The position numbers and the translations under genes are program-made. The notes beneath the pieces were generated by a model. The model made no database searches, was not told where the DNA came from, and saw nothing but the letters and a program-made list of their open reading frames with translations. A stretch of 64,000 nucleotides of DNA from Pseudomonas sp. Choline-02u-1. Its GTDB lineage: Bacteria > Pseudomonadota > Gammaproteobacteria > Pseudomonadales > Pseudomonadaceae. Positions 16,442 through 25,100 of this stretch are shown here, piece after piece. Each line of letters begins with the position of its first letter. The stretch's first letter is position 1. The DNA lies in NCBI RefSeq assembly GCF_002836515.1, contig NZ_PJBC01000065.1:1-64000 (forward strand), written 5' to 3'.

Positions 16442-18349
16442 ATGATCAGACAGACGTTGTTTGTACCGCTGGCCAGCTGCGTGCTCGCACTCGCGTGCGC
16501 CCAGGCCAATGCAGCGCCCAATCCTTATTCCAGTTTCATTGTGTTCGGCGATAGCCTCAACGATGCCGGCACCTTCGCCGACACAGGCGGCCCGGCGGGT
16601 TCCACCGAGCGCTACACCAACCGCACCGGGCCGGTGTATCAGGACGGCAGCGGCGAATTGTATTCATTGAATTCCACACAGCTGCTTGGCGGGCGCCTGG
16701 GCTATTCGCCGGACCAGACAGCCTCTTCCAGTTCCGCCGTGCGTGCGGAAAACGGCCAGCCCGACGGCAACAACTGGGCGGTCGGCGGCTATCGCACCGA
16801 CCAGATTCTCGACTCGATCACCACCCAATCGGCCACCGGCGAACGCACGCGCCCCGGTTATCTGCCATCAAACGGCTTTCGCGCCGACCCGAATGCGCTG
16901 TACTACATTTCCGGAGGTGGCAACGATTTCCTCCAGGGCCGCATTTTGAGCCTGCCCCAGGCCAACGCCGCAGCCGATCGCCTGGCCGACAGCGTGCAGA
17001 CGCTGCAGACCGCCGGCGCGAAATACGTGATGGTCTGGCTGCTGCCAGACGTGGGCCTGACCCCGGCACTCAACGGCACGCCGCTGCAAGCGTTCAGCAG
17101 CACCCTGGCCAACCAGTTCAACAGCCAGTTGGTGACGCGCCTGCAAGGCATCAACGCCGAAGTCATTCCGCTGAACATTCCGGTGCTGCTCTCGGAAGTC
17201 TTCGCCGACCCGGGGCGCTTCGGTCTGGCGACTGACCAGAACCTGACCGCCACCTGTTTCAGCGGCGGCGGCTGCCCTGAGAACGCCCGATACGGAATCA
17301 ACAGCGCCACGCCAGATCCGACCAAACTGATCTACAACGATGGCGTGCACCCGACCGAATCGGGACAAAAACTGATCGCCGATTACGCCTACTCCCTGTT
17401 GGCTGCGCCGTGGGAATTGAGCCTGCTACCTGAAATGGCCCACGGCACGGTGCGTGCTCATCAGGATGAATTGCGTAACCAGTGGCAGGCGGATTGGGAA
17501 AACTGGCAGGCGGTCGGCCAATGGCGCGCTATTGTCTCGGCCGGCGGACAGCGTCTGGATGTCGACAGCCAAAACAGCGCCGCCAGTGCCGATGGCAGCG
17601 GTTATAACCTCAACGTCGGTGGCAGCTATCGTCTCAACGAAGCCTGGCGCGTGGGCGTGGCGGCCGGTTTGTACCGGCAGAATCTTGAGGCCGGCCACAA
17701 CGACTCCGATTACAAACTCAACAGCTACATGGCCACCGCGTTCGCCCAGTTCCAGCAGAACCGCTGGTGGGCCGACGCCGCGCTGACCGGCGGCAAACTC
17801 GACTACGACAACCTCAAGCGCAAGTTCGACCTCGGCGCCAGCGAGGGTGCGGAGAAAGGCGATACCGACGGCAGCCTGTGGGCGTTCAGCACGCGCCTGG
17901 GTTATGACATTGCGCAACCGGGCAGCCAATGGCATCTGTCGCCGTTTGTAAGCGCCGATTACGCCAGTGTCGATGTCGACGGTTACTCGGAAAAGAGCAA
18001 CCGCGCCACGGCGCTGACCTTCGACGACCAGAGCCGCGATTCGAAACGTCTGGGCCTGGGGATTCAGGGCAAGTACAACTTCACCGCGCAGACTCAGGTG
18101 TACGGCGAATACGCTCACGAGCGTGAGTACGAAGATGACGTGCAGAAGGTCAATATCGCGCTCAATACCCTGCCGGCCAATGACTTCACCCTTGAAGGCT
18201 ACACGCCGGCCAGTCACCTGAACCGCTTGAGCCTGGGTGTCAGTCACAAGCTGACGGCGGATCTGGCGTTGCGTGGGGGTTATACGTTCCGTAAGGATGA
18301 TGACTTCAAGCAGCAGGGATTGAATGTCGGGGTTGTGCTGGATTTTTGA
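16442..18349 (+). CDS. estA: EstA-type GDSL esterase autotransporter
   Basis: Outer-membrane-anchored esterase. The 635-aa protein has a signal peptide (cleavage probably after the ANA at residues 22-24), a GDSL passenger domain with the nucleophile in VFGDSLNDAG (Ser38, Ser14 of the mature form), a GGNDFL block and the catalytic Asp/His in NDGVHPTESGQ. A C-terminal autotransporter beta-barrel follows, ending in a terminal Phe. P. aeruginosa EstA has the same architecture and affects rhamnolipid production and motility. ATG 16442 is preferred over an in-frame TTG at 16436. It lies alone between trpE and trpG. Confidence 0.93.
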   Translation: MIRQTLFVPLASCVLALACAQANAAPNPYSSFIVFGDSLNDAGTFADTGGPAGSTERYTNRTGPVYQDGSGELYSLNSTQLLGGRLGYSPDQTASSSSAVRAENGQPDGNNWAVGGYRTDQILDSITTQSATGERTRPGYLPSNGFRADPNALYYISGGGNDFLQGRILSLPQANAAADRLADSVQTLQTAGAKYVMVWLLPDVGLTPALNGTPLQAFSSTLANQFNSQLVTRLQGINAEVIPLNIPVLLSEVFADPGRFGLATDQNLTATCFSGGGCPENARYGINSATPDPTKLIYNDGVHPTESGQKLIADYAYSLLAAPWELSLLPEMAHGTVRAHQDELRNQWQADWENWQAVGQWRAIVSAGGQRLDVDSQNSAASADGSGYNLNVGGSYRLNEAWRVGVAAGLYRQNLEAGHNDSDYKLNSYMATAFAQFQQNRWWADAALTGGKLDYDNLKRKFDLGASEGAEKGDTDGSLWAFSTRLGYDIAQPGSQWHLSPFVSADYASVDVDGYSEKSNRATALTFDDQSRDSKRLGLGIQGKYNFTAQTQVYGEYAHEREYEDDVQKVNIALNTLPANDFTLEGYTPASHLNRLSLGVSHKLTADLALRGGYTFRKDDDFKQQGLNVGVVLDF

Positions 18350-18360
18350 GTCGTAGATGC

Positions 18361-18395
18361 AAAAAAGCGGCGCCTGTCAGGGCGCCGCTTTTTTT
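18361..18395. terminator. Bidirectional terminator between estA and trpE
   Basis: AAAAAAGCGGCGCC pairs with GGGCGCCGCTTTTTTT around a short loop. A on the left and T on the right allow it to act on both convergent transcripts. Confidence 0.92.
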
Positions 18396-18414
18396 GGCTA
18401 CACACAAATCGAAT

Positions 18415-18505
18415 GGGGGAGCGGGCTTGCTCGCGAATGCATTCGGTCAGTTGATGTAAAGGTCGACTGATCCACCGCTTTCGCGAGCAAGCCCGCTCCC
18501 ACAGG
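18415..18505. repeat. REP pair, family A, downstream of trpE
   Basis: Outward arms GGGGGAGCGGGCTTGCTCGC at the left and the complementary GCGAGCAAGCCCGCTCCCAC at the right bracket about 50 nt of unrelated sequence. Same family as 13458-13521 and 32028-32111. Confidence 0.85.
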
Positions 18506-18519
18506 GGTCGGTTGTGGGC

Positions 18520-20001
18520 TCAGGCGTCCGGGGTTTGCTCGGCCAGGGCGACGGCGCGGAACATTGCGCGGCGTTTGTTCAGGGTTTCTTCCCATTCCAG
18601 CGCCGGCACTGAGTCGGCGACGATGCCGCCGCCGGCCTGCACGTGCAGTTCGCCGTTCTTGATCACCGCCGTACGAATGGCAATGGCAGTATCCATGTTG
18701 CCGTTCCAGGCAAAGTAACCGACCGCGCCCCCGTACACACCGCGCTTGACCGGCTCGAGCTCGTCGATGATTTCCATCGCGCGAATCTTCGGTGCCCCGG
18801 ACAACGTACCCGCTGGCAGAATCGCCCGCAGCGCGTCCATCGCGGTCAGGCCCGCCTTCAACTGGCCGGTGACGTTGGAGACAATGTGCATGACATTGGA
18901 ATAACGCTCGATGACCATTTTTTCGGTGAGCTTCACCGAGCCGATTTCCGAGACGCGCCCGGTATCGTTGCGGCCCAGATCGATCAGCATCAAGTGCTCG
19001 GCGATCTCCTTGTCATCCGAGAGCAGATCTTGCTCCAGCGCAGCATCGGCTTCTTCGGTCGCGCCGCGTGGGCGCGTGCCGGCGATCGGGCGTACGGTGA
19101 TCAGGTTGTCTTCGACGCGCACCAGCACTTCCGGCGAACTGCCAACGACATGGAAATCACCAAAGTTGAAAAAATACATGTACGGCGTCGGGTTGAAGCA
19201 GCGCAGCGCGCGGTACAGATCGATCGGCGCAGCCTTGAAGTCGATCGACATACGCTGCGATGGCACCACCTGCATGCAGTCGCCGGCAAGGATGTATTCC
19301 TTGATGGTGTCGACGGCTTTTTCGTAATCGTTCTGGGTAAAACTCGAGCGGAACACCGGATCGGCCGATTGCTGTTTGCTGAAGTCCAGGCCACGACGCG
19401 GGGTGATCGGCTGGCGCAGTTGCTCAAGCAGTTCCTGCAAACGCGCCTGACCGTGTTCAAAGGCATCGGCCTGCGCCGGGTCGGCCAGCACGATCGCATG
19501 CATCTTGCTGGCGAGGTTGTCGAACACCACAACAGCGTCGGAGACCATCAGCAGAATGTCCGGCACGCCCAGCGGATCGGGATTCGGGCATTTGCCCAGA
19601 CGTTTTTCGACATAACGCACGCAGTCGTAACCGAAGTAACCGACCAGACCACCGTTGAAACGCGGCAGACCGGCAATGGTCGGCACGTTGTAGCGCGCCT
19701 TGAAGGTTTCGACGAAGGCCAATGGATCTTCAACGTCGTGGCTTTCGGTTTCGATGCCGTCAACGGTGATGCTGACATGATGGTCATGCACACGCAGAAC
19801 GGTGCGGCACGGCAGGCCGATCATCGAGTAACGGCCCCATTTCTCGCCGCCCTGTACCGATTCGAGCAGGTAGGTGTTGGGCTGGTCGGCCAGTTTCAGG
19901 TAGATCGACAGCGGCGTGTCGAAGTCGGCCAGGGTTTCACAGGCCAGTGGAATGCGGTTATAGCCGTCAGCGGCCAGACGCAGGAATTCTTCGCGGATCA
20001 T
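18520..20001 (-). CDS. trpE: Anthranilate synthase component I
   Basis: Converts chorismate to anthranilate using ammonia from TrpG. The 493-aa protein has the N-terminal feedback-binding region with LLES near residue 47 and a C-terminal chorismate-binding domain with RPIAGTRPRG, IDLGRNDTGRV and GTLSGAPKIRAMEIIDELE. It is separated from trpGDC by estA, and so is its own unit downstream of rpe-gph. The 69 nt before its start follow a Trp-rich leader peptide that shares codons with gph. Confidence 0.97.
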   Translation of the reverse strand: MIREEFLRLAADGYNRIPLACETLADFDTPLSIYLKLADQPNTYLLESVQGGEKWGRYSMIGLPCRTVLRVHDHHVSITVDGIETESHDVEDPLAFVETFKARYNVPTIAGLPRFNGGLVGYFGYDCVRYVEKRLGKCPNPDPLGVPDILLMVSDAVVVFDNLASKMHAIVLADPAQADAFEHGQARLQELLEQLRQPITPRRGLDFSKQQSADPVFRSSFTQNDYEKAVDTIKEYILAGDCMQVVPSQRMSIDFKAAPIDLYRALRCFNPTPYMYFFNFGDFHVVGSSPEVLVRVEDNLITVRPIAGTRPRGATEEADAALEQDLLSDDKEIAEHLMLIDLGRNDTGRVSEIGSVKLTEKMVIERYSNVMHIVSNVTGQLKAGLTAMDALRAILPAGTLSGAPKIRAMEIIDELEPVKRGVYGGAVGYFAWNGNMDTAIAIRTAVIKNGELHVQAGGGIVADSVPALEWEETLNKRRAMFRAVALAEQTPDA

Positions 20002-20047
20002 GAGGTGCCTCGTGGAATGAGGTGTAATCGGTCAGGTAGGCAAACGC

Positions 20048-20061
20048 GCCGGCAGGCCGGC
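20048..20061 (-). promoter_or_regulatory. Candidate attenuator hairpin in the trpE leader
   Basis: In the RNA, GCCGG and CCGGC pair around a 4-nt loop shortly after the leader stop, followed by GCG and three U. The GGCGCG at its 3' side could instead pair with CGCGCC overlapping the last leader codons, which would give the alternative fold needed for attenuation. The stem is short and the U run weak. Confidence 0.4.
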
Positions 20062-20070
20062 CAGAATCAG

Positions 20071-20115
20071 TCAGGCGCGCCAACGCCAGCGGGCCAGGGC
20101 CTTGATGACTTTCAT
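20071..20115 (-). CDS. trpL: trp leader peptide upstream of trpE, in frame with the gph C-terminus
   Basis: ATG 20115 to TGA 20071 encodes a 14-aa peptide (MKVIKALARWRWRA) with two Trp codons near the stop. It is in the same frame and uses the same stop as gph, so these residues are also the end of Gph. No clear Shine-Dalgarno precedes the internal ATG, so translation may come from gph ribosomes rather than from a separate start. Homology with the free-standing leader before trpGDC supports a regulatory role. Confidence 0.65.
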   Translation of the reverse strand: MKVIKALARWRWRA

Positions 20116-20889
20116 CCAGAGTTTGCGGGTGACCACCACGATGGCGTTTCCAGAAGGGGGTTGAACAGCGTCGGGCAACGTTATCCCACCGGCCAGATCC
20201 AGGCAACCGGGAATTAGTTTGCGCAAATCGTCGATCACCAGCGCTGGGGATTCCTCGGCAATCGGCCGGCCATGGTTGTAGCCGTAGCTCAGCGCCACAC
20301 ATTTGACCCCCGCCGCTTTTGCCGCCTGCACATCGCTGCGCGAGTCGCCGACGAACAACGATTGCGAGGCCGGAATGTTGGCCATTTTCATCACGAAAAA
20401 CAGCGCCGCCGGGTCAGGCTTCTTCTGCGGCAAGGTATCGCCGCCAATGATCCATTTGAAGTAGCGCCCGATCTTCATCTGATCGAGCAGCGGCGCGACG
20501 AAACGCTCCGGCTTGTTGGTGATCAGCGCCATGGCCACGCCTTGCTTGTGCAGCCACTTGAGCGTGTCGCGCACACCGGGATAGACCACGGTCAGCTCAT
20601 GGCTGGCGCCGTACGCTTCCATAAAGATTTCCAGCGCGCGCTCGGCCTCGGCATCATCCACCGCCGAATGATCGATGCTACCGGCCAAGGCCCGACGCAC
20701 CAGCACTGGCGCGCCATTGCCGACCCACTCGCGCACCGCTTCGATGCCCGCAGGCGGGCGGCCGAGAGAGAGCAGCATGGTGTCCACGGCCGCTGCCAGG
20801 TCGGGAACCGAATCGATCAGCGTGCCATCCAGATCGAACATCACCAACCGTGGCAGTTGCCCCGGGAACAACTGCTCAAAACCGCTCAT
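20071..20889 (-). CDS. gph: Phosphoglycolate phosphatase
   Basis: HAD-family phosphatase removing phosphate from 2-phosphoglycolate, which arises in DNA repair. The 272-aa protein has motif I DLDGTLIDSVPDL, motif II in ALITNKPERF, and motif III/IV around GDSRSDVQAAKAAG. It overlaps rpe by 4 nt. The last 24 or so residues lie beyond the usual HAD fold and end in ARWRWRA, shared with the trpGDC leader peptide. The C-terminus is therefore doubling as the trpE leader. Confidence 0.95.
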   Translation of the reverse strand: MSGFEQLFPGQLPRLVMFDLDGTLIDSVPDLAAAVDTMLLSLGRPPAGIEAVREWVGNGAPVLVRRALAGSIDHSAVDDAEAERALEIFMEAYGASHELTVVYPGVRDTLKWLHKQGVAMALITNKPERFVAPLLDQMKIGRYFKWIIGGDTLPQKKPDPAALFFVMKMANIPASQSLFVGDSRSDVQAAKAAGVKCVALSYGYNHGRPIAEESPALVIDDLRKLIPGCLDLAGGITLPDAVQPPSGNAIVVVTRKLWMKVIKALARWRWRA

Positions 20890-21560
20890 GGGCGCGCCAG
20901 TGCCAGTTCGGAACGCATCTTGTCGATGACTTCCTGATAGTTCGGCGCGTTGAAAATGGCCGAGCCGGCGACAAAGGTATCAGCACCAGCAGCAGCGATT
21001 TCGCGGATGTTGTTGACGTTGACGCCGCCATCGATCTCCAGGCGGATGTCACGCCCCGACGCATCGATGATCGCCCGCGCTTCGCGCAGTTTGTCGAGGG
21101 TACCGGGAATGAACTTCTGCCCGCCGAAGCCTGGGTTGACGCTCATCAGCAGGACCATGTCGACCTTGTCGATCACATACTTGAGCACGTCCAGCGGGGT
21201 CGCCGGGTTGAATACCAGGCCGGACTTGCAGCCGCCTTCACGGATCAATTGCAGCGAGCGATCGACGTGCAACGTGGCTTCCGGGTGGAAGGTGATGTAG
21301 GTGGCGCCGGCTTCGATGAAGTCGCCAACGATGCGATCCACCGGGCTGACCATCAGGTGCGCGTCGATCGGCGCGGTGACGCCGTACTTGCGCAGTGCTG
21401 CGCAGACCATCGGGCCGATCGTCAGGTTCGGCACGTAGTGATTGTCCATGACGTCGAAATGAACGAAGTCGGCGCCGGCGGCGAGAACGTTGTCCACTTC
21501 CTCGCCGAGGCGGGCGAAGTCGGCGGAGAGGATCGACGGAGCAATTACGAAGGGCTGCAT
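20886..21560 (-). CDS. rpe: Ribulose-phosphate 3-epimerase
   Basis: Interconverts ribulose-5-P and xylulose-5-P in the pentose phosphate pathway. The 224-aa TIM barrel has IAPSILSADFARLGEEV at the start, HFDVMDNHYVPNLTIG with metal-binding His and Asp, LMSVNPGFGGQKF, and EIDGGVN. The start at 21560 gives the canonical MQPFVIAPS. First gene of rpe-gph, with trpE following. Confidence 0.97.
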   Translation of the reverse strand: MQPFVIAPSILSADFARLGEEVDNVLAAGADFVHFDVMDNHYVPNLTIGPMVCAALRKYGVTAPIDAHLMVSPVDRIVGDFIEAGATYITFHPEATLHVDRSLQLIREGGCKSGLVFNPATPLDVLKYVIDKVDMVLLMSVNPGFGGQKFIPGTLDKLREARAIIDASGRDIRLEIDGGVNVNNIREIAAAGADTFVAGSAIFNAPNYQEVIDKMRSELALARP

Positions 21561-21674
21561 GACGCACCTGTGCTGAGCTAAATCACGATGGCGCGCATTG
21601 TATACCTCAAGTTTCCACGCGCGCACCGGGACCGCGATGATTGGGTTGTGCCATGAGCGCTCAGCGACCCTAGC

Positions 21675-22823
21675 TCAGTAGGCTGCGCGGTAGATCTTTT
21701 CGATGTCGACGGCGCTGAGCTGGCGCGGGTTGTTGCGCATCAGACGCTCGATGCCGGCGGCCTCCACGGCCATCGCCGGGATCGCTTCCTCCGGCACACC
21801 AAAACTGCGCAGCCCGGCAGGGATTTCCACCGCCGCACACAAATCGGTCATCGCCTGCACGGCTTTGTCCGCCGCTTCGGCCGCACTCAGATGCGCAGTC
21901 TTCAGCCCCATGGCTTCAGCAATATCCTGCATCCGTTCGAGGCAGGCCATCTTGTTCCAGGTCATCACATACGGCAGCAGCAAGGCGTTGCTGACGCCGT
22001 GGGCAATGTTGAAGCGCCCGCCCAGCGGATACGCCAGCGCATGCACCGCGCCCACGCCAGCGTTACCGAACGCCATGCCGGCCATCAGGCTGGCGGTGGC
22101 CATGTCTTCACGCGCTTGCAGATTGGCACCGTTGGCATAGGCCTTGGGCAGCGCCCTGGCGATCAGCTTGATCGCACCGATGGCAAGGGAGTCGGTGATC
22201 GGCGAGGCATTCACCGACAGATAGGATTCGATGGCGTGCACCAGTGCATCGACACCACTGGCGGCGGTGACGCTGCGCGGGCAGGTCAGGGTCATTTGCG
22301 GGCTGACCAGAGCGACGTCCGGCAACAGATAGTCGCTGACGATGCCTTTCTTCAACTGCGCGACCTTGTCCGAGAGGATCGCCACATTGGTGACTTCGGA
22401 ACCAGTTCCGGCGGTGGTGGGAATGGCAATCAGCGGCGGGCCTTTGCGTGGCACCTGATCGACGCCGAACAGGTCCTCCAGTGCCCCGTGGTAACCGGCG
22501 TAAGCGGCGACACTCTTGGCGATGTCGATGGCACTGCCGCCGCCGAGGCCGATCAAACCGTCATGCCCGCCGTCGCGGTAGGCGCGCATGCAGTCTTCGA
22601 CAATGGCGATTTCCGGGTCGGGCAGCACTCGGTCGAAAATCTCGTAGTCACGCCCGCCAAGTTGCACCAACGCCAGCTCGACCGTACCGGACCTGACCAG
22701 CGCGGCGTCGGTGACGATCAGCGGATTGTCGATATTCAGACGCGTGAGCTCGGCGGCCAGTTGTTCGATGGCTGCGGCGCCGGTGATCAGTTTATGAGCG
22801 ATTTTGAACTGGGACAGACTCAT
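21675..22823 (-). CDS. Iron-containing alcohol dehydrogenase (group III)
   Basis: NAD(P)-dependent metal alcohol dehydrogenase of 382 aa. The nucleotide-binding GLGGGSAIDIAKS and IPTTAGTGSEVTN motifs are present. The metal ligands are an Asp and a His in SGVDALVHAIE, a His in GAVHALAYPLGG and a His in FNIAHGVSNALL. ATG 22823 (MSLSQFK) is chosen over an upstream in-frame start. It sits between rpe and the agt transporter on the same strand; a role with 4-hydroxybutyrate or a similar omega-hydroxy acid would fit the neighbours but is inference. Confidence 0.88.
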   Translation of the reverse strand: MSLSQFKIAHKLITGAAAIEQLAAELTRLNIDNPLIVTDAALVRSGTVELALVQLGGRDYEIFDRVLPDPEIAIVEDCMRAYRDGGHDGLIGLGGGSAIDIAKSVAAYAGYHGALEDLFGVDQVPRKGPPLIAIPTTAGTGSEVTNVAILSDKVAQLKKGIVSDYLLPDVALVSPQMTLTCPRSVTAASGVDALVHAIESYLSVNASPITDSLAIGAIKLIARALPKAYANGANLQAREDMATASLMAGMAFGNAGVGAVHALAYPLGGRFNIAHGVSNALLLPYVMTWNKMACLERMQDIAEAMGLKTAHLSAAEAADKAVQAMTDLCAAVEIPAGLRSFGVPEEAIPAMAVEAAGIERLMRNNPRQLSAVDIEKIYRAAY

Positions 22824-22920
22824 GGTGCGCAGCCTCTTATAGATGTGGGAGCTGGGCACAAGATTAGCTGGGGATTTGAGGTTGTCTGCTATTCACTCCA
22901 TGAATGACCAACAACTACCC

Positions 22921-23008
22921 CTGTAGGAGCTGCCGAAGGCTGCGATCTTTTGATCTTTGTTTTTAAGATCAGGATCAAAAGATCGCAGCCTTCGGCAGCT
23001 CCTACAGG
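22921..23008. repeat. REP-like inverted repeat, family B, after agtD
   Basis: CTGTAGGAGCTGCCGAAGG continues into CTGCGATCTTTTGATC and is mirrored by the complementary arm ending in CCTACAG at 23008. Arms are about 35 nt and nearly perfect, with a short A/T-rich loop. It lies just downstream of the agtD stop and may act as a transcript stabiliser or end. Confidence 0.9.
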
Positions 23009-23015
23009 GAATGCG

Positions 23016-23840
23016 TCAGACCTGAGCAGTACGCAGTTTCTCGCTGCGCCCGCGCAACCATTCCAGCGTCAGCAGCAGGATGACGGAGAAGGCAATCAGC
23101 AACGTCGCCGCAGCGGCGATCGTCGGGCTGAGGTTTTCGCGAATCCCGCTGAACATCTGCCGAGGCAACGTCGCTTGCTCGGGGCCTGCGAGAAACAGCG
23201 TCACCACCACTTCATCAAACGACGTCGCAAAGGCAAACAGCGCCCCGGAAATCACTCCCGGCGCAATCAGCGGCAAGGTCACCCGGCGAAATGCGGTCAG
23301 TGGCGAAGCACCGAGACTTGCAGCCGCGCGCACCAGATTGTGATTGAAGCCCTGCAACGTCGCCGACACGGTGATGATTACAAACGGCACACCGAGCACC
23401 GCGTGCACGACGATCAGCGAAAAGAAGCTGTTGCCCAGGCCCAGCGGCGCGAAGAACAGATAACTCGCCACGCCGATGATCACCACCGGCACCACCATCG
23501 GCGAAATCACCAGCGCCATCACCAGCGATTTGCCGGGAAAGTCGCCCCGGGTCAGGCCGATCGCCGCCAGCGTGCCGAAGATCATTGCCAGCACCGTCGC
23601 GGCCGGAGCGACGATGATGCTGTTCCTCAGTGCGCGCATCCACTCCGCCGAGGCGAAGAAGTCGTGATACCACTGCAGCGAGAACCCCTGCAGCGGGTAG
23701 ACCAGAAAACTCCCCGAGTTGAACGACAGCGGAATAATCACCAGCACCGGCAGGATCAGGAACAACAGGATCAGGCCGCAGAGGATCCGCAGGCTGTAGA
23801 ACCACACCCGTTCGATGGGCGACATGTAAGGACTCAGCAT
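23016..23840 (-). CDS. agtD: ABC transporter permease, AgtD-like
   Basis: Second inner-membrane permease of a polyamine-type (PotC/YdcV) importer, 274 aa with about six helices. The EAA loop that docks the ATPase is visible as RAAASLGASPLTAFRRVTLP. The ATG at 23840 has GGGGAA upstream. It follows agtC by 12 nt. The gene order and neighbours match the P. aeruginosa agt cluster for GABA and 5-aminovalerate uptake; the substrate has not been shown for this strain. Confidence 0.85.
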   Translation of the reverse strand: MLSPYMSPIERVWFYSLRILCGLILLFLILPVLVIIPLSFNSGSFLVYPLQGFSLQWYHDFFASAEWMRALRNSIIVAPAATVLAMIFGTLAAIGLTRGDFPGKSLVMALVISPMVVPVVIIGVASYLFFAPLGLGNSFFSLIVVHAVLGVPFVIITVSATLQGFNHNLVRAAASLGASPLTAFRRVTLPLIAPGVISGALFAFATSFDEVVVTLFLAGPEQATLPRQMFSGIRENLSPTIAAAATLLIAFSVILLLTLEWLRGRSEKLRTAQV

Positions 23841-23852
23841 CGCAAATTCCCC

Positions 23853-25100
23853 TTAGCTCAGGCGCAGGCGACTGGCGCCGACCAGCCAGCTGTAGATCAG
23901 ATAAAGCACCACGGTCGCCAGCAACAGCAGCCCGCCGAGCGCGGTGGCCATGCCCCAGTTGATGCTGGTGTTGGTGTAGAAGGCGACGAAGTAGCTGACC
24001 ATTTGGTCGTTCGGGCTGCCGAGCAGCGCCGGGGTGATGTAGTAGCCAATGGCGAGGATGAACACCAACAGGCAGCCGGCGCCGACGCCGGCGTAGGTCT
24101 GCGGGAAGTACACGCGCCAGAAACTGGCGAACGGGTGGCAGCCGAGGGAAATCGCCGCGCGCATGTAGGTTGGCGAGATGCCTTTCATCACGCTGTAGAT
24201 CGGCAAAATCATGAACGGCAGCAGAATGTGCACCATCGAGATGTACACGCCGGTACGGTTGAACACCAGTTCCAGCGGTTTATCGATGATGCCCATCGCC
24301 AACAGCGCACTGTTGATCAAGCCGCCCGATTGCAGCAGTACGATCCATGCCGCCACCCGCACCAGAATCGAGGTCCAGAACGGCAGCAGCACCAGAATCA
24401 TCAGCAGGTTGCTCTGCCGCGACGGCAGATTCGCCAGCAGGTAGGCCAATGGATAAGCAAGCAGCAGGCAGATCACCGTAATGACCAGGCCCATCCAGAA
24501 AGTGCGAGCGAAGATGTCGAGGTAGATCGCCTGATCAGGCGTAGCCGGGGCCAGTTCGCCGAGGTCGTCGATACGATGGTCGACCGCCGCCAGCAGGTAA
24601 TAAGGAGTGATGCTGCTGGTGTTGCGCTTCACCGCTTGCCAATAAGCCGGATCGCCCCAGCGTTCATCGAGCGCTTCCAGCGCTTCTTTATAAGAAGCCG
24701 GTTCGCTGGCGAACGGCAGCGCCCGGGCAGTTTTGGTCAGCAGGCTGCGATAGCCGGCCAACTCCATGTTCAAGCGCTTGGACAGATCGCCCAGCGTCTG
24801 GTTTTTACGCGCCTCGGCGAGGTCTTCGCTGGCAGCCTTGTACACCGGCTCGGCAGGCAGGCCACGGCCGTCCCAACTCGCAATGGCCGTGACGGTGCGC
24901 GGCATGCCGCCGACCACTTCGGGGTTGCCGACGCTTTTGTAGAGCAGCGCCACGATCGGCACCAGAAACACCAGCAACAGAAACAGCACCAGCGGCGCAA
25001 TCAGCGCCTGAGCTTTCCAGCGGTTGACCCGCTCGGCGTGCCTGAGCTTCTGCTTCAAGGTGGGGCTGGCGCCCTCGTTCAGGGGAACGGCGATGGCCAT
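23853..25100 (-). CDS. agtC: ABC transporter permease, AgtC-like, with enlarged periplasmic loop
   Basis: First permease of the importer, PotB/YdcU family. At 415 aa it is about 120 residues longer than a typical PotB. The excess is a charged region at about residues 55-180, between the first membrane helix and the second, most likely periplasmic. The EAA loop reads RAAISLGCHPFASFWRVYFP. Start ATG 25100 (MAIAVPLNEG) was preferred to a start 36 nt upstream. Downstream of agtB, with a REP-like repeat in the 180-nt gap. Confidence 0.85.
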   Translation of the reverse strand: MAIAVPLNEGASPTLKQKLRHAERVNRWKAQALIAPLVLFLLLVFLVPIVALLYKSVGNPEVVGGMPRTVTAIASWDGRGLPAEPVYKAASEDLAEARKNQTLGDLSKRLNMELAGYRSLLTKTARALPFASEPASYKEALEALDERWGDPAYWQAVKRNTSSITPYYLLAAVDHRIDDLGELAPATPDQAIYLDIFARTFWMGLVITVICLLLAYPLAYLLANLPSRQSNLLMILVLLPFWTSILVRVAAWIVLLQSGGLINSALLAMGIIDKPLELVFNRTGVYISMVHILLPFMILPIYSVMKGISPTYMRAAISLGCHPFASFWRVYFPQTYAGVGAGCLLVFILAIGYYITPALLGSPNDQMVSYFVAFYTNTSINWGMATALGGLLLLATVVLYLIYSWLVGASRLRLS

